This document shows positions 21,129 through 31,930 of a stretch of 64,000 nucleotides of DNA, in pieces (positions within the stretch are counted from its first letter, which is position 1; each line of letters starts with the position of its first letter). A program made the position numbers and the translations under genes. The stretch is from Emydura subglobosa (Eukaryota > Chordata > Testudines > Chelidae): assembly GCA_007922225.1 (NCBI GenBank), contig ML680055.1:4088543-4152542 (forward strand), given 5' to 3'. Under the pieces are notes generated by a model. It was not told the origin of the DNA, ran no database searches, and worked only from the letters and a program-made list of their open reading frames with translations.

Positions 21129-21880
21129 GTTCCTCTCTTTAGACCCAGGGTGTCCAACGTGTGCCCCAGTGTCACTCACGGCTTGGTGCGGGGGACCCAA
21201 ATGCCAGTCTCGGCTCCGGCAGGGAGTTGTCTGGGGGCAGCCGTTTCCCCACTCCCCTGGGAAAGGGGGTTAGAGATGCCCTGCGTCTCACTGGCCTCCG
21301 CCATGCACCTCACTGCCTTGCTGCAGGAATGAATTCATGCAGGCTTTCGCGTCACAGGCTATCTCTTTTTGTCATCACGTCAGTCCCACAGCATGGCCCC
21401 CGGCCCCCGCGCCATACCCTCCGATCCCCTCGAGCACCGCCTGGTACCACCCCCCAGCCTTTTTCTCTGAGGCTGCCTCTGCAGACTGGAGTGGGGCAGG
21501 TGAAGCGCAGGTATCCCTAGGAGATGATGGTCTCACCCCCTCTCACGGAGCTGGCCCTGAAGTACCAGCTCCACACCCACACCCCCTGTCTGCTTCAAGG
21601 CGGCGTTCCAGGCTCACATCGCTTCTGTCCTACCTTCCTCCTGTGGATTACTTAAGAGCGGGAGGTATTAAATTGGGGATCATGAATGATTCAGGACTAC
21701 AGGTTTTCCTGCAGTTGCAGAGGTAAAACAAACAGATCTAATAGCATTGGAGGCTTCTGGAGCAGGGGAGGGGTTTTCTAGTGAATAAAAGAGTTTGAAT
21801 GTTTTCCTGAAGAACGTTTCTCACCACAGCTGGGTGAGACTAAATAGTCCTCCAGCTCCTGCAGCTCCTAAATGGAAGTT
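21129..21880. other. No feature recognised
   Basis: It may include unaligned L2-like sequence at its start. Frames of 119 and 129 codons overlap each other and show no domain. Confidence 0.4.
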
Positions 21881-21940
21881 ATTAGCATATACAAACAGTC
21901 GTTAGCATATGTACACACAAATTAGCATATATAAACACTC
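21881..21940. repeat. 20-bp tandem triplicate with TTAGCATAT
   Basis: There are three units of exactly 20 bp (21881, 21901, 21921). Each begins with A or G, then TTAGCATAT, then an AC-rich half. The inverse of the shared core is ATATGCTAAT, one base away from the octamer ATGCAAAT and identical to the ATGCTAAT POU-site variant. The spacing is close to two helical turns. Function is unproven. Confidence 0.7.
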
Positions 21941-22232
21941 CAGTCTCTTTGGAGGCTTTGACTCTGTGATCATGTGGATGTAATTATCTTAAGGTAAATA
22001 AATCTCTGGCTGGGTAGATTTCTGCCTCTGCTACTCTGTAATGGTATTGCACATAACTGTGTTATAAAAGCCTGTAAATATGAGAGGCTGATGCTGAGCT
22101 GCTCGCTGCTTTTTCAACCATGCCAAGTGCCTTTAGTGTCTTCAATGGGAGTTTTACAAGAGCAAAAATGGAATAAGAACTGGACTGAGCTGGTAGAACC
22201 TTTGGTCATACACAGCGGTGGGAAAATACTAA

Positions 22233-22244
22233 GGGGGGGGGGGG
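22233..22244. repeat. Homopolymer G12
   Basis: Twelve consecutive G in a purine-rich GGGAAAGGAAGGGG context. Such runs are also prone to sequencing length error. Confidence 0.9.
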
Positions 22245-22306
22245 AAAGGAAGGGGTATAAAAATTAATAATAAAATAATTATCATCAATATTAATAGTTA
22301 ACAATT

Positions 22307-22572
22307 GAATCATAGAAGATGAGGGTTGGAAGGGACCTCAGGAGGTATCTAGTCCAACCCCCTGCTCAAAGCAGGACCAACCTTGACTAAATCATCCCAG
22401 CCAGGGCTTTGTCAAACCACACCTTAAAAATCTCTAAGGATGGAGATTCCACCACCTCCCTAGGTAACCCATCCCAGTGCTTCACCACCCGCCTAGGGAA
22501 AAAGCTTTTCCTAAAATCCAGCTTAGTTTTTCCTAACAGCCAACAATAATATGGGTTAAATTCTACTTTTAA
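22307..22572 (-). mobile_element. CR1-type LINE 3' end with ORF2 C-terminus
   Basis: The minus-strand frame ends [20 protein letters not shown], the well-conserved CR1 C-terminal sequence, preceded by [11 protein letters not shown]. Beyond it lies the 3' UTR, which on the plus strand reads AATCATAGAAGATGAGGGTT then GGAAGGGACCT and CCCCCTGCTCAAAGCAGG. 5'-truncated, with a 67-codon open remainder. Confidence 0.9.
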
Positions 22573-22627
22573 GCATAATAATAGTACCAAGGATACAGAT
22601 TAGATAGATAGACACATCTGGTCTTCT

Positions 22628-22912
22628 ACTTAAGAAGCTGGACTGAGGCTCCTTAGAGATGTATTGCATTCCTGGCTCTGCCACAGACACTCTGAGTGTC
22701 TTTGGCCAAGTCACTTAAACTCTCTGTGCCTCAGTTGACATCTGTAACATAGGGATAGTACCACTTCCCCAGTCTCAGCCTTTGGCTTGTCTTCTTTAGC
22801 TAGATTGCAAGTTCTTGTCTCTTATTATGTTTGTCTCTTATTATGTACAGGACACAATCAGGTTCAGATCTCTGTTGGGTCCTCAAAAAACTATAATACA
22901 AAGAATAAAAGG
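22628..22912 (+). mobile_element. MIR-like SINE with full L2-like tail
   Basis: The body is CTGGCTCTGCCACAGACACT, GGCCAAGTCACTTAAAC, CTCTGTGCCTCAGTT and AACATAGGGATAGTACC. The tail is TAGATTGCAAGTTCTTG, GGACACAATCAGGTTCAGATC and AATACAAAGAATAAAAGG. It is the only copy here with head, core and tail together, and it ties the tail-only fragments to the SINE. A 16-bp unit is tandemly doubled in the tail (22815-22846). Confidence 0.75.
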
Positions 22913-23045
22913 GAAGCCATAACTGGGCCTTATCTGCATTTCTAATACTAGCTGATTAATTTTATTTTACATTTTCACAGAAGTGCTTAACACTTGACTG
23001 AAAGTAATTGTGAACTTTAATGTAGATTACAAAGCATTTCCCCTC

Positions 23046-23069
23046 CACACACACACACACACACACACA
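23046..23069. repeat. (CA)n microsatellite
   Basis: Twelve uninterrupted CA units. Confidence 0.95.
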
Positions 23070-23713
23070 TTTAAGAAACAAAAAGGAAAGACCAGAAATA
23101 AACTCAGCTCTCATTTCCCCTGCCTTCTAACCGCTCCTAAATAACAATTGCCCTTTGACATAACTGTGGGCATTTAGGTTTCACAGCCAGGCAATAGCCT
23201 TGTGGATCATACATTTTCATCTGCTGTTTACAGCTTTAGATCCAGGCCTGTGCAATTCCCAAAACAACAGGACATCAGCAAGTCAAGTCAAATCCATTCA
23301 CATTTCAGCTAGATTCAGGATCTAGGCAGCACCAACTGGTTCTAATAAACTCCAAATCACTCCCCAGCTTAACCCTTCGCCCAGAATCCAAACTGAACGG
23401 TTACGTTTTGAGGCACAGATACTTTTAGGGAATGTGGATTTTACCTTTCTCCTTTCAAAACAAATGTCCCTTTAATTCTGGGCTTTCAGCTGAGGTCAGA
23501 AGCGGCCAGAGGAAAAACCACATGCAGGGCTATTACTCTGATGGTGTCTCCGACTCAGAGGTTCATAGGGTCCAGTTTTGAAAAACATCCCAAAGTTGGG
23601 ATAATAAAAATGCTTTGTATTTCTATAGAACCTTCCATCCGAAGGTCCGACCCTTTTTTATCAACATGGGAATTGAGCCCAAAGAATGCTTCTGTGAGGA
23701 TAGGATCTCCCAA

Positions 23714-23970
23714 GCTCTTTCTACACTGCAGTGTAAGTCCAGGTTAGTAGAACACGCGTGAGCAGGTCCAGGTTTGTTACCCTAGGGCTTCAGCATCTAC
23801 ACTCATTTGTAACCCCAGGTTAGGAATTGTTGAACCCTGGGTCCCAACCCGGGGCTCCAGTGTCTACACTGCATCCTGTGTGCCAAGTCCAACCACCCAT
23901 ACCCCAGCCTTCCTACCGCCCTCCCGAAACGTGGCTGTTCTAGCCCTGTGTTAGTCGTGCAGTGTGGGAA
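23714..23970. mobile_element. MITE family M5
   Basis: The left end TTTCTACACTGCAGTGTAAG and the right end TCGTGCAGTGTGGGAAAAC are inverted relatives. CATCTACACT and TGTCTACACTGC also occur inside, suggesting internal duplication of the terminus. The interior is CCAGGTT/ACCCTGGGTCCCAACC-rich. Noncoding. Confidence 0.6.
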
Positions 23971-24063
23971 AACTTGGCTGTCCACCAAACTTGACTGCCC
24001 AGAGGACAAAAAAAAGTCGGGCATTGGGATTGTGGGATACTCTTGGCAGACTTCCAAGTTCAC

Positions 24064-24356
24064 TGGGGCTGCGTCTACACTGAAAAGCAATTGCACTTGA
24101 ACCACGGGTCCCAGCTTGACTCAAGCTCTGACCCTCTGTGGGGTCCTGGGACCCTGCGTCCGAGTCCTGGGTTAGCGTGATTTGTGTGTAGATGGAAGGG
24201 GAAGTTAAAGGGGGTCTGAGCTAGCTTGGATCTGGGTAGCTCAGATACCAATCGGTCCATACTGTGGCAGCTTCCCTGTTATTGGTAGCCAGGTTAGCCA
24301 GGTCTACAAGTGCTGCGATCACCCCCTCCCCCTCACTGCAGTGTAGACAGACACTA
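24064..24356. mobile_element. MITE family M6
   Basis: It begins GGGGCTGCGTCTACACTG and ends CACTGCAGTGTAGACAGACA, an imperfect inverted pair around GTCTACACTG. The interior reads GGTCCCAGCTTGACTCAAGC and GAGTCCTGGGTTAGCG. No transposase frame. Confidence 0.6.
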
Positions 24357-24574
24357 GGAAACAAGCCAGCATTTTGTTTGGTTCAGTGCAGACGGGGAGA
24401 AGAGACGCATCCTGCACCCTGACTCTGCCTTTCCGGGTTATCCAGCAGCTGGGTCTTGGCAGTGAAGAGGGCACGAGGTGCACAAGGTAGCGCTGAGCAT
24501 CTGTAACCATAACTCCACGCTACTGGCCCAAGAATTGTATCTGAATGGATTCACCGGTGTCTACTCTCAGCCTT

Positions 24575-24705
24575 CTTATTATTTATATGCATTGGGGTAG
24601 CGCGAAGGAGCCCCCGTTACAGACCAGGGCCCCATTGTGCTAGGTGCTGTACAAACACAGAACAGAAAGAAGGCTGCGGGCCCAAGGAGCTTGCGATCTA
24701 AGAAT
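24575..24705 (-). repeat. SINE tail fragment (L2-like 3' end)
   Basis: The plus strand reads GCCCCATTGTGCTAGGTGCT, GTACAAACACAGAACAGAAAG, CCCAAGGAGCTTGCGATCTAAG. This is the inverse of the tail seen at 12735 and 22800-22912. Confidence 0.7.
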
Positions 24706-25535
24706 GGCGCACATCAGCAAGCGCCAGAAATCTCATTCGAGTAGCTGGTTTCTAGTTTGAGACCAAAGAGATTCAGCAAAGCTCAGAAATAAATCCACAT
24801 CTGAACCTCCAAGCCACGTTGATAGCCCCTGCTTGTTGTCAACCCAGGAGTCCAGTTCTCCCAGCTGGAGTGGGCTCCGTCCTACCCAGAAAGGGCATGT
24901 GCCATGCTCATTAGCCATCGGAGCCCCTTGTGCGCCTGCTTTGGTTGTTCTGTCTGAGTGATTCACATCTCCCCTAACTCCCCTGAGGAACGGAAGGGCC
25001 CTGCTGCCTCCTCCTGATTTAATGACGAATCACCCTGGAAGCAGTCAGTGAGACGAGAAGCTCGTCCGGCACCGATCCCTCTGGATGGTTTAACCAAGCA
25101 CAGGCTGGTCAGCTTTTCAACCAGGAGTCTGATCCTGCTGGCTTTACTCCAACAGAGCGCCCAGGGGAGCGTAGCATGGCTGAGGAGTGCAGAATTGAGC
25201 CCATGGATATTGCATGATACAGCAATGGCATTAGAGCGGGGCCAGGAACACAGCGGTTGGGACTCCATGCAGACAATGCACCCAGCGTCCGGGGCAGGAG
25301 GAGCAGCCAGGAACGCAGGATAAAGCTAAAAAGCCAGACAGTCATCTCTCTGCAGCACAGTTTCCTGCCTCGTGCGGAGAGATGTGACCTTGGGCCGGGA
25401 ATTCCCACGGCACCGAGGCACTGCCACAGACCGATGGGCTCTCGCTCTGCGGGAGGCCCAGCTCTGACCGTGACCTGTTGCGTCTTTCCCTGCGAGGCTG
25501 CCTGGCCTGGACCTGTTGATACTGGCGCTTAGTGA

Positions 25536-25930
25536 TCAGTGTGGATACCAGTGAGACACGGTTCGCCCGATGTGCAGATCAATAAGGTTTAATGTGCAAG
25601 GTTTTCTATAAACATTCTAGTTAAATACAAAGCCTAAAATTAACGATGCTATATCACACTCACTAAACCTGGAGAGCTAAGCAGTCACTTGGAAGGCTGT
25701 AATCAGGAACGGCTTTCTTCAGGGGCTCCCGCCAGGGAGTCAATGAATCCTCTGGTCTGACCGGCAGCACCTGCGGAGTCAGCCCCTTTGTCTATGTGGT
25801 ACCTTTTTATACACAACTTTCACCTAATTACCTATCTGTTAATTATTACATATTCTATTACCTACATCGGGTTCTCACCCTTGACTACGTTCCATTCTCG
25901 CCATGATAATTGAGGTCATCAAAACAACAT
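25536..25930 (-). mobile_element. LTR-like block E, minus strand
   Basis: On the minus strand a TATA-like TATAAAAAGGT (25801-25811) is followed by CTCCCTGGCGGGAGCCCCTG, then an ATTAAA polyadenylation variant (25588-25593), ending near TCACTGGTATCCACA. The order and spacing (about 210 bp from TATA to signal) fit a retroviral LTR. The AT-rich upstream part would be U3. No adjoining coding region. Confidence 0.5.
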
Positions 25931-27487
25931 CTGGTGATAGGAGAGGTGGCAAAAATATATGCCCTTTGGCAGTGGAAAAATGTACCCCCAGACGTTCAAG
26001 GATAACGTGTCATTCCCATCACCATTATCTATGTGCAGCTGCAAGCAGACACGTTGTGTATTTCATCTTATTATGTGCCGTGGCATGCAGAAACTGAGAC
26101 CTCTGCAAGGTTACTCAGTAGTCCTATTTGTCTCTGCCAGCCGGAAGATGTCAGGCTGTGGAGGCCAGAATAGTCAAGCAAGCAATTTAAGTTCTGCTAG
26201 GCCTCAAAACCATGGTCAGGCAACTCAGATTGCACTGGGCTTCCCACAGGATCCAGCAGATAAAGAAGCCATTAATATCCGATGGCCTTCTTGGGAGCTT
26301 CTATGCGCTGTGCGTTGGCGGTCTTTGGGGACATCAAGACTGGAGTTCTCTTTCTAAAAGATCCACCTTAGCTCAGCTAAAAGTTCAGACCTCTGCCTCC
26401 AGCTTGGGCCGGCACGCTGCATGCCAGGGATGCAGGGATGTCATTCTCTGACTCGGTTGAAAGAACGGAGTCAAAGGCTCATTCCCTTCTGACGCCCGTA
26501 GACGAGGCTCTATGGACAGGTCTCGCAGCCCCCCTTGGAGCAGATCCTGATGCCCAGCCACGCTCCGCCGCAGCCGTGTCCATAGCGGGAGGCCCAGCTG
26601 AGCCTGTAGTCTCAGGAACTAATTCCCATCCAGGGCTCAGACCCAGTGAGGGCAGGGTCTGCCAGCCAAGAGCTAATTAAATGCCGAGGAACCTCCTGTA
26701 GATGCTCAACACCGTAAAGGCAGGGGCTGCTCCCAGAGGAGAGAAACTGGGGAGGGAGACCTGGGGGAGGGGATCTGATCCAGTCCCGCATGGGCTGCGC
26801 CTGCTGCTTGGAAGGGCTGTTGCAGAGGGGGATGCCTGCCAAACTGGCGTCAATCCGGAGTGCCTCAGAAGGCTGCACCCAAAGCGTCCCCATCCTAGAG
26901 AGGGTGGAGCTTGTGTTCAAATCCCCCTGTCTGGCTCTGTGACCTATTCGAGCATCCATGATCCCAAACCAACGGGTCTGCCGTGAGATTTGGGGGTGTG
27001 AAAATCCGCCAAACCTGAGCGCTGGCAATTTACCCCCCTATTCCCCCGGGTGTAAATGACAACACAAAACACAGGGCTGGGGAGGGGTGAATCAGGCCCT
27101 TTTATGTGGCCTTTAAACCTCAAACTAGAGGGAGAAAGAAAGAAACATCTCGACACAACAGCTGGAAGAGCTCTGCGCCCACGGTCTGCTGCACGGACCT
27201 CTCTGAAGCGGACAGTTCCCTCCCACATGAAAACACCTGCATGCAAGGCGAAACCAGGGAGCGTGGACGAAGCAGCCTGTGAAATTCACAAGCCTTCAGG
27301 GACATGCCTGCGCGTTTACCAGCTCAGCAATCTCCACCGTTGAAAACATTCCTGCTACTCCAGGCCCCGCAGAGATGCAGCTTCCCAGTTGCTGGCAGGG
27401 CTCCAGCCCTTGTTAAGATGTCCCAAGCATATCTCTCTGTCTCAGCTACTTCGCTGGCCTGCAGTTAGCACGGTTTCTTTATTGTGT
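25931..27487. other. No feature recognised
   Basis: Frames up to 138 codons (minus 26612-27028) overlap plus-strand frames and lack motifs. A single CCTATTCGAGCATCC-type stretch near 26943 is not a repeat I know. Confidence 0.45.
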
Positions 27488-27955
27488 TTACCTTCAAGGT
27501 AAGGCAGCACTATAATCCCCATGGGAAACTGAGGCGAAGGGCTTGTTTACGCTTACAGTGCTGCACCGATGCAACTGTGCTGAGGTCAGGCTTAGTGAAG
27601 ACGCTACCTATGCCGACAGGAGAGCTTCTGCCATTGACATAGGTACTCCACCTCCCCGAGAGGCAGAGAGGCTCCCCTGTCGACATAGCATTGCCTACAC
27701 CAGGGGCTAGGTCGATATTACGACGTTGCTCAGGAGTGTGGATTTTTCACACCCGGGAGCGAGGTCATTATACTGACATACGTTTGTAGCCTAGACCAGG
27801 GCATAGAGAACCCAATGGGAGTCAGGTGGCTAAATGCCTTCAAGGATCTGGACCTAAAGGACTTGCCCACTGGGAGGCCAGGACAAAGCAGGGAGCTGAA
27901 TCCAGGTCGCCATAGTCCTGCACTAGCATCCTAACCACTGGGCAGTCCTGCCTCT
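27488..27955 (-). mobile_element. MIR-like SINE split by a MITE
   Basis: The left part (27488-27539) ends AATCCCCATGGGAAACTGAGGC, and the right part (27803-27955) resumes with GACTTGCCCACTGGGAGGCC, GGAGCTGAATCCAGGTCGCC and GCATCCTAACCACTGGGC. Together they give one MIR in reverse orientation. The intervening MITE therefore inserted later. Confidence 0.75.
27540..27802 (+). mobile_element. MITE family M2, copy 1
   Basis: It runs from GGCTTGTTTACGC to GTAGCCTAGACCAGGGC. Landmarks are CTACCTATGCCGACAGGAG, GTACTCCACCTCCCCGAGAG and CTAGGTCGATATTACGACG. A hairpin sits near the 3' end: GCTCAGGAGTGTG (27728-27740), a GATTTTT loop, and CACACCCGGGAGC (27748-27760). The copy at 44414 shares the layout. 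No coding capacity. Confidence 0.8.
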
Positions 27956-30857
27956 CTGGAATAGATCTACAAGTAAGTGAAGAGGGGAAACTCATCCAGC
28001 CAGCTCACCTGCACAGAACCAATGTCACCGGGGCTGGGCTGGCAGCGCTTACTGACACAGAAGGGGGCACGGAGGGGTTAAGGCCAAAGGGTTGTATTTT
28101 CGCTCCAGGCCAGGTCAGTGGAATCGGTGGGAGCTCAGCATGTTTAACAGCAAGACCAAGGCCACTGATTTCAAGGCCACAGGACAGACATGGAAGCTTT
28201 GCCCTACGGGATTTGCCTGGGATCTTATGGCAAAACTGCGGCAGAGTTGGGAACAGAAGCCAGGCGTCTGGATACCCAGTCCCCGGCTCTAACTGGCGGA
28301 GACACTGTTTTGGTTTGGGTAGGAGAAGGGGGTGGTGCAGGGCTAGAGCAGAGGAAGGGTATCAAGGGCAAGCCTGCCAGTGAGAACTCAGACAGGTGGA
28401 TGTCCCAGTGTGATACCATAGTAATAGTAGATTCCTATTCAACAAGGATTTGTCTATGGAACAGAGGCAGCCGCTTCCCTTGCACAGTTACTGCTTGTGC
28501 TTATTCATGTTCTAGCTTTTGTGGTTGAGATCATGCCTTAAGCATGTCTGTGTCTTCCCCCATCCCGGCTAGATTGAAATTCTATAGCAAATGCTGCCCA
28601 GCTAGACGCTGCCGCTTAGGGACCCACACGAGCCAGCCTACGATGGGAGGAGAAAGTGAATCTATCCTCACAAGATGCGAGTTTGCAGTCATTTACCAGG
28701 AACCCGTTTTCTGTGCCAGTTAATTGCACCTCTTCCCCCAGTTGTCGGCTCAATTTCTGAGGCTGCTGCTTGGAAATCTTTTGCATTTTGATCCAGCGGA
28801 GCCAGCAGCACCACAAGGTATTTTGCAGAGTGTATTTTAGCATGTCACACTTCAAGCAGACACAGCAGCCAGGCGCGGTCCAAGGGGGAAGAGAGAGGAG
28901 CTAGCTGGCAAACTGCTATGAAACGATCGGAAGCTGGACACAGCCCAGCGTTAGAAACTCACATCCGCGAGCTAGGATTTGCCCTCCGAGGGTACGTTGT
29001 ACCTTGCACTGCAAAACCGTCTCTGTTCTCACGCACAGGTGAGATGCCCAGAAGCCCAAAGTGATGAACACGGTAGAAATCAATGGTTCGATCAACCCAT
29101 CTGGGGGGGAGTGGCTCAGGGTTAAAACACCCACACCACGGCTGGTGTCTCGACGTCAGACTGACACCCAGTCACCCCCCAGTCATGCCCCGCCCTCCTC
29201 CCAGGGATCAGAGCGCAGAAAGAAAACCTGGGAAGCTAACGCTGTCAGCTTGGAGGGTTGGGACAATGCCTTGATGAGAGGCTGATCCTTGGCTTAACTC
29301 CCCTCCTTGCCCCACCCAATCTGTCGCCAGAACCCCATAGCCTGTGGTTTTGGGGCAGAGGTTTATGGAGAAGCCAGGGATTTGGATAGTGCCTTCCCTC
29401 CCATTCCATTCTCCTGAGTCCGTTTCAAGAAGGTTTAGTTCCCAGCCTCTCTCATGAGCGAATAGGAGAGCATGGGCCAATGTCAGTATCCCACACAGGC
29501 CCATCTGCATTTTCCCATTCAGCCCGTGCTGGTCCCGTGATTAGCAATCTCAGTAAAGAAGCCAAGGGCCCAACGTACCTGAACTCTGAATAAGACTATC
29601 TCTCCCAGAGGTGCCAGGCACACCTGCGGCACCGAATAAATAACATCGCCCCTTCTTCCGGCATCAGTGTCCGGCTCTGATGCCAGCATCATCCTTCTGC
29701 CAAGCAGTGACAGATGTCTGATCTTCCAGGTTGGCTTTCCTTTGAAGGAAAAAATAGCAACGTGGAGTCTGGGTATATTTTAAGTGTAACTTGTTTTATT
29801 TACACATAGACATCAGTCCTAGAAGAGAGATGGTCACAAACATCATGCAGAGCAATATCCTCTTCCTGAAATCTCAGCCCAACACCAACGCCCAGATCTC
29901 AGAGAGCAAGACTGCCTGAAGATTTGACTCTAATTAGAGACCAACGCAGAAAGCAAACTGTCCTGCTGTTCACACCACTCCCTCTCCCCAGAACCTTGCG
30001 TAATCAAAACTAACAACACGGCATGTCTTCCCAAGACTAAACATTTGCTCACACACTAAGAAAAAGGAACTGAGAAGACTATATCTAACAGCACCACCTG
30101 GTGATGCCCACCTTAACAATAATGATGTTCAAGTCCATTGGCAAGTCTGCAGTGGAGGCTTGCACTGAAGCTGTCCATGTTCTGTGGGAACATGGGTGTG
30201 TTTCAGGGACAATCCTGTCTTGGCAGAGGTTTGGACAGAGTGACCTAATTCTGAACATGCTGTCCATGTCCGAAGCTCTGTGGAGTCATGCCTTCAGCCC
30301 CAGGACTGCCACCCTAGATAACATCAGGTTCACTTTCTTAATGAAAATAAAATTAAACTTCCAAGTAGAAGAGCCATCCATATATAAAGGTTCATAAACC
30401 AGCCTGCACACGTGGAAACCCACCTGTCCACCGCACTATCCCTGCCAGGGGAGATGTCCCCCCATCTAACACAGCAACCTCAGATCAGAAGGAGAATGGG
30501 TAGGAAAAGCCAAAGTAAAGGTGGAGAGGACATGTGATAAGGTTCGTTCTAAGCCCATATCTCATGGAAATCATTGAGCTTAATCTGCACTGGGAAGGTG
30601 GGTCTCTGGAAGAAGCAATTGCTAAGGAGCCTGTTGATTATTCTGATACCGCTGCTGAGAAAATGGGTTTTCCAGGGGGCTGCCCTGGGCGATGACAAGC
30701 CCCCCAGACCTTCCTCACCAGCATTACTGAATGACTTTCGGTGCAGCTAAGGAACTACCCCAACCTGCTTTAAGGGCCAGTTTCTCTGCTTCCCTCCACA
30801 TGTGTTATCTCAGCGCCGCCCTCTTGGCGTCAGCAGGGTCGCTCTTGGGTTACGAAG
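27956..30857. other. Long stretch without recognised features
   Basis: About 2.9 kb. I see only short, mutually overlapping frames (112 codons at most) and no repeat I can name with confidence. TTGTTTTATTTACAC near 29790 would be an AATAAA signal on the minus strand, but no matching LTR promoter is visible. Confidence 0.45.
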
Positions 30858-31205
30858 AGGGAGGATGGTCCAGTGGGTGGGGGCCTAGCCTAGAACTTGG
30901 GAGAACTGGGTTCCGGTGACCTTGGGCAAGTCATTTAGCTCAGGTTCAGAAGCCCGTCCCCGTCTCTGGGCTTCGGAGCTCGAACCACAACCCCAAAGCA
31001 CTGTCTGCGCAGTGATTTTTGGAGTCCTAGCGCGAGCCACGCAGCCCGAGTCTACGAAGCCGAGCGGGGAGGCTCACTTCCACGGGTCTTGTCGGTGTAC
31101 CCTCTGTGCGTCTGCCTCTCCCCTGGGGATAATAGCACTGCCTTGCCTGAGAGGAGAGCCGTGGGGACACATACATTAAAGACTGTGGGCTGCTCAGAGG
31201 TGCCA
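30858..31205 (+). mobile_element. MIR-like SINE, interrupted
   Basis: The first part is GAGGATGGTCCAGTGGGTGG, AACTTGGGAGAACTGGGTTCC and GACCTTGGGCAAGTCATTTAG. The 3' part reappears at about 31115 as CTCTCCCCTGGGGATAATAGC, ACATTAAAGACTGTGGGCTG and CAGAGGTGCCAG. The roughly 150 bp between them are unrelated, so the copy was split or rearranged. Confidence 0.55.
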
Positions 31206-31464
31206 GTTACGGACATACGAGGGCTAGATTACACTGGGGTGCCGGAGCGTGAAATCAGACCCCGATTGCTCCCTTCTTTCCTCTAACACACCCACTGAGA
31301 TTGTTTTCTTTCTTACGCATTTCAAAGGATACTTTCTCCCAATATCTTCCCACCCGGCTGCGACCCTAATTACACGGCGAGCGCTGTGCAGAGCTGGCCG
31401 AGATCTGAGCCCCCGAGGCCCAAACACGAAGCTTCAGAAGCACGATCCTCTCCTGACTCATTCA

Positions 31465-31560
31465 GGCCCTACATCGATCGGGGTGACGCTGTTGAGTTCA
31501 GTGAGGTCACTCCAGAGTCACGCTGGGGTAAGGGAGAGGAGATTCAGGCTGGGAGATTTT
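31465..31560. repeat. Dispersed repeat R3 fragment
   Basis: It contains GAGTTCAGTGAGGTCACTCC, AGAGTCACGCTGGGGTAAG and ATTCAGGCTGGG, the same phrase order as at 1018 and 37000. Confidence 0.4.
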
Positions 31561-31697
31561 TCAGCTGTGTTTATTTAAGGCCGTGTCATCCTTACTGCTT
31601 TATTGCTTTATAGCTGGAGGACTCACGCTGAGACAGGCAGTTTGAACACACAGAGACATATCATGCCAAGCCTCTGACTTGTCCGTGAGATTAGTTC

Positions 31698-31930
31698 TTA
31701 CCTCCCAAATCTTTTCAGGTTAGAAAAACTGTTGATGTCAGTGTCTAATAAGCCGTTCCAGAGACAAGTTATCCGCTCGCTTAAGAAAAACAAAATGAAA
31801 AAGTCTACAAGCTCCAGAAGTTTCATTCCATCCGTGCTGTGTAGTCTAACATCCAGCACAGGAGCGGTCTGCCTAGCTAAGCGATTTGTATTGCGTGCAT
31901 TGTTATAGTACCTTGTTACCCGCACTTCAC
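31698..31930 (-). pseudogene. LINE ORF2 C-terminal relic
   Basis: The minus frame includes FFLSERITCLWNGLLDTDIN followed by SFSNLKRF. This matches the common LINE C-terminal pattern (F-F-x-x-R-V-x-x-x-W-N-x-L-P then N-S-F-K). The upstream part (VTRYYNNARNTNRLARQ) is less clear. The clade (L2, CR1 or other) cannot be decided. It directly abuts the MIR at 31931. Confidence 0.5.

Noticed and set aside
29740..30540. Possible minus-strand LTR (AATAAA inverse at about 29790)
   Set aside because: No TATA-like site in the correct place on that strand. The only TATATAAAGG (about 30380) is on the plus strand.
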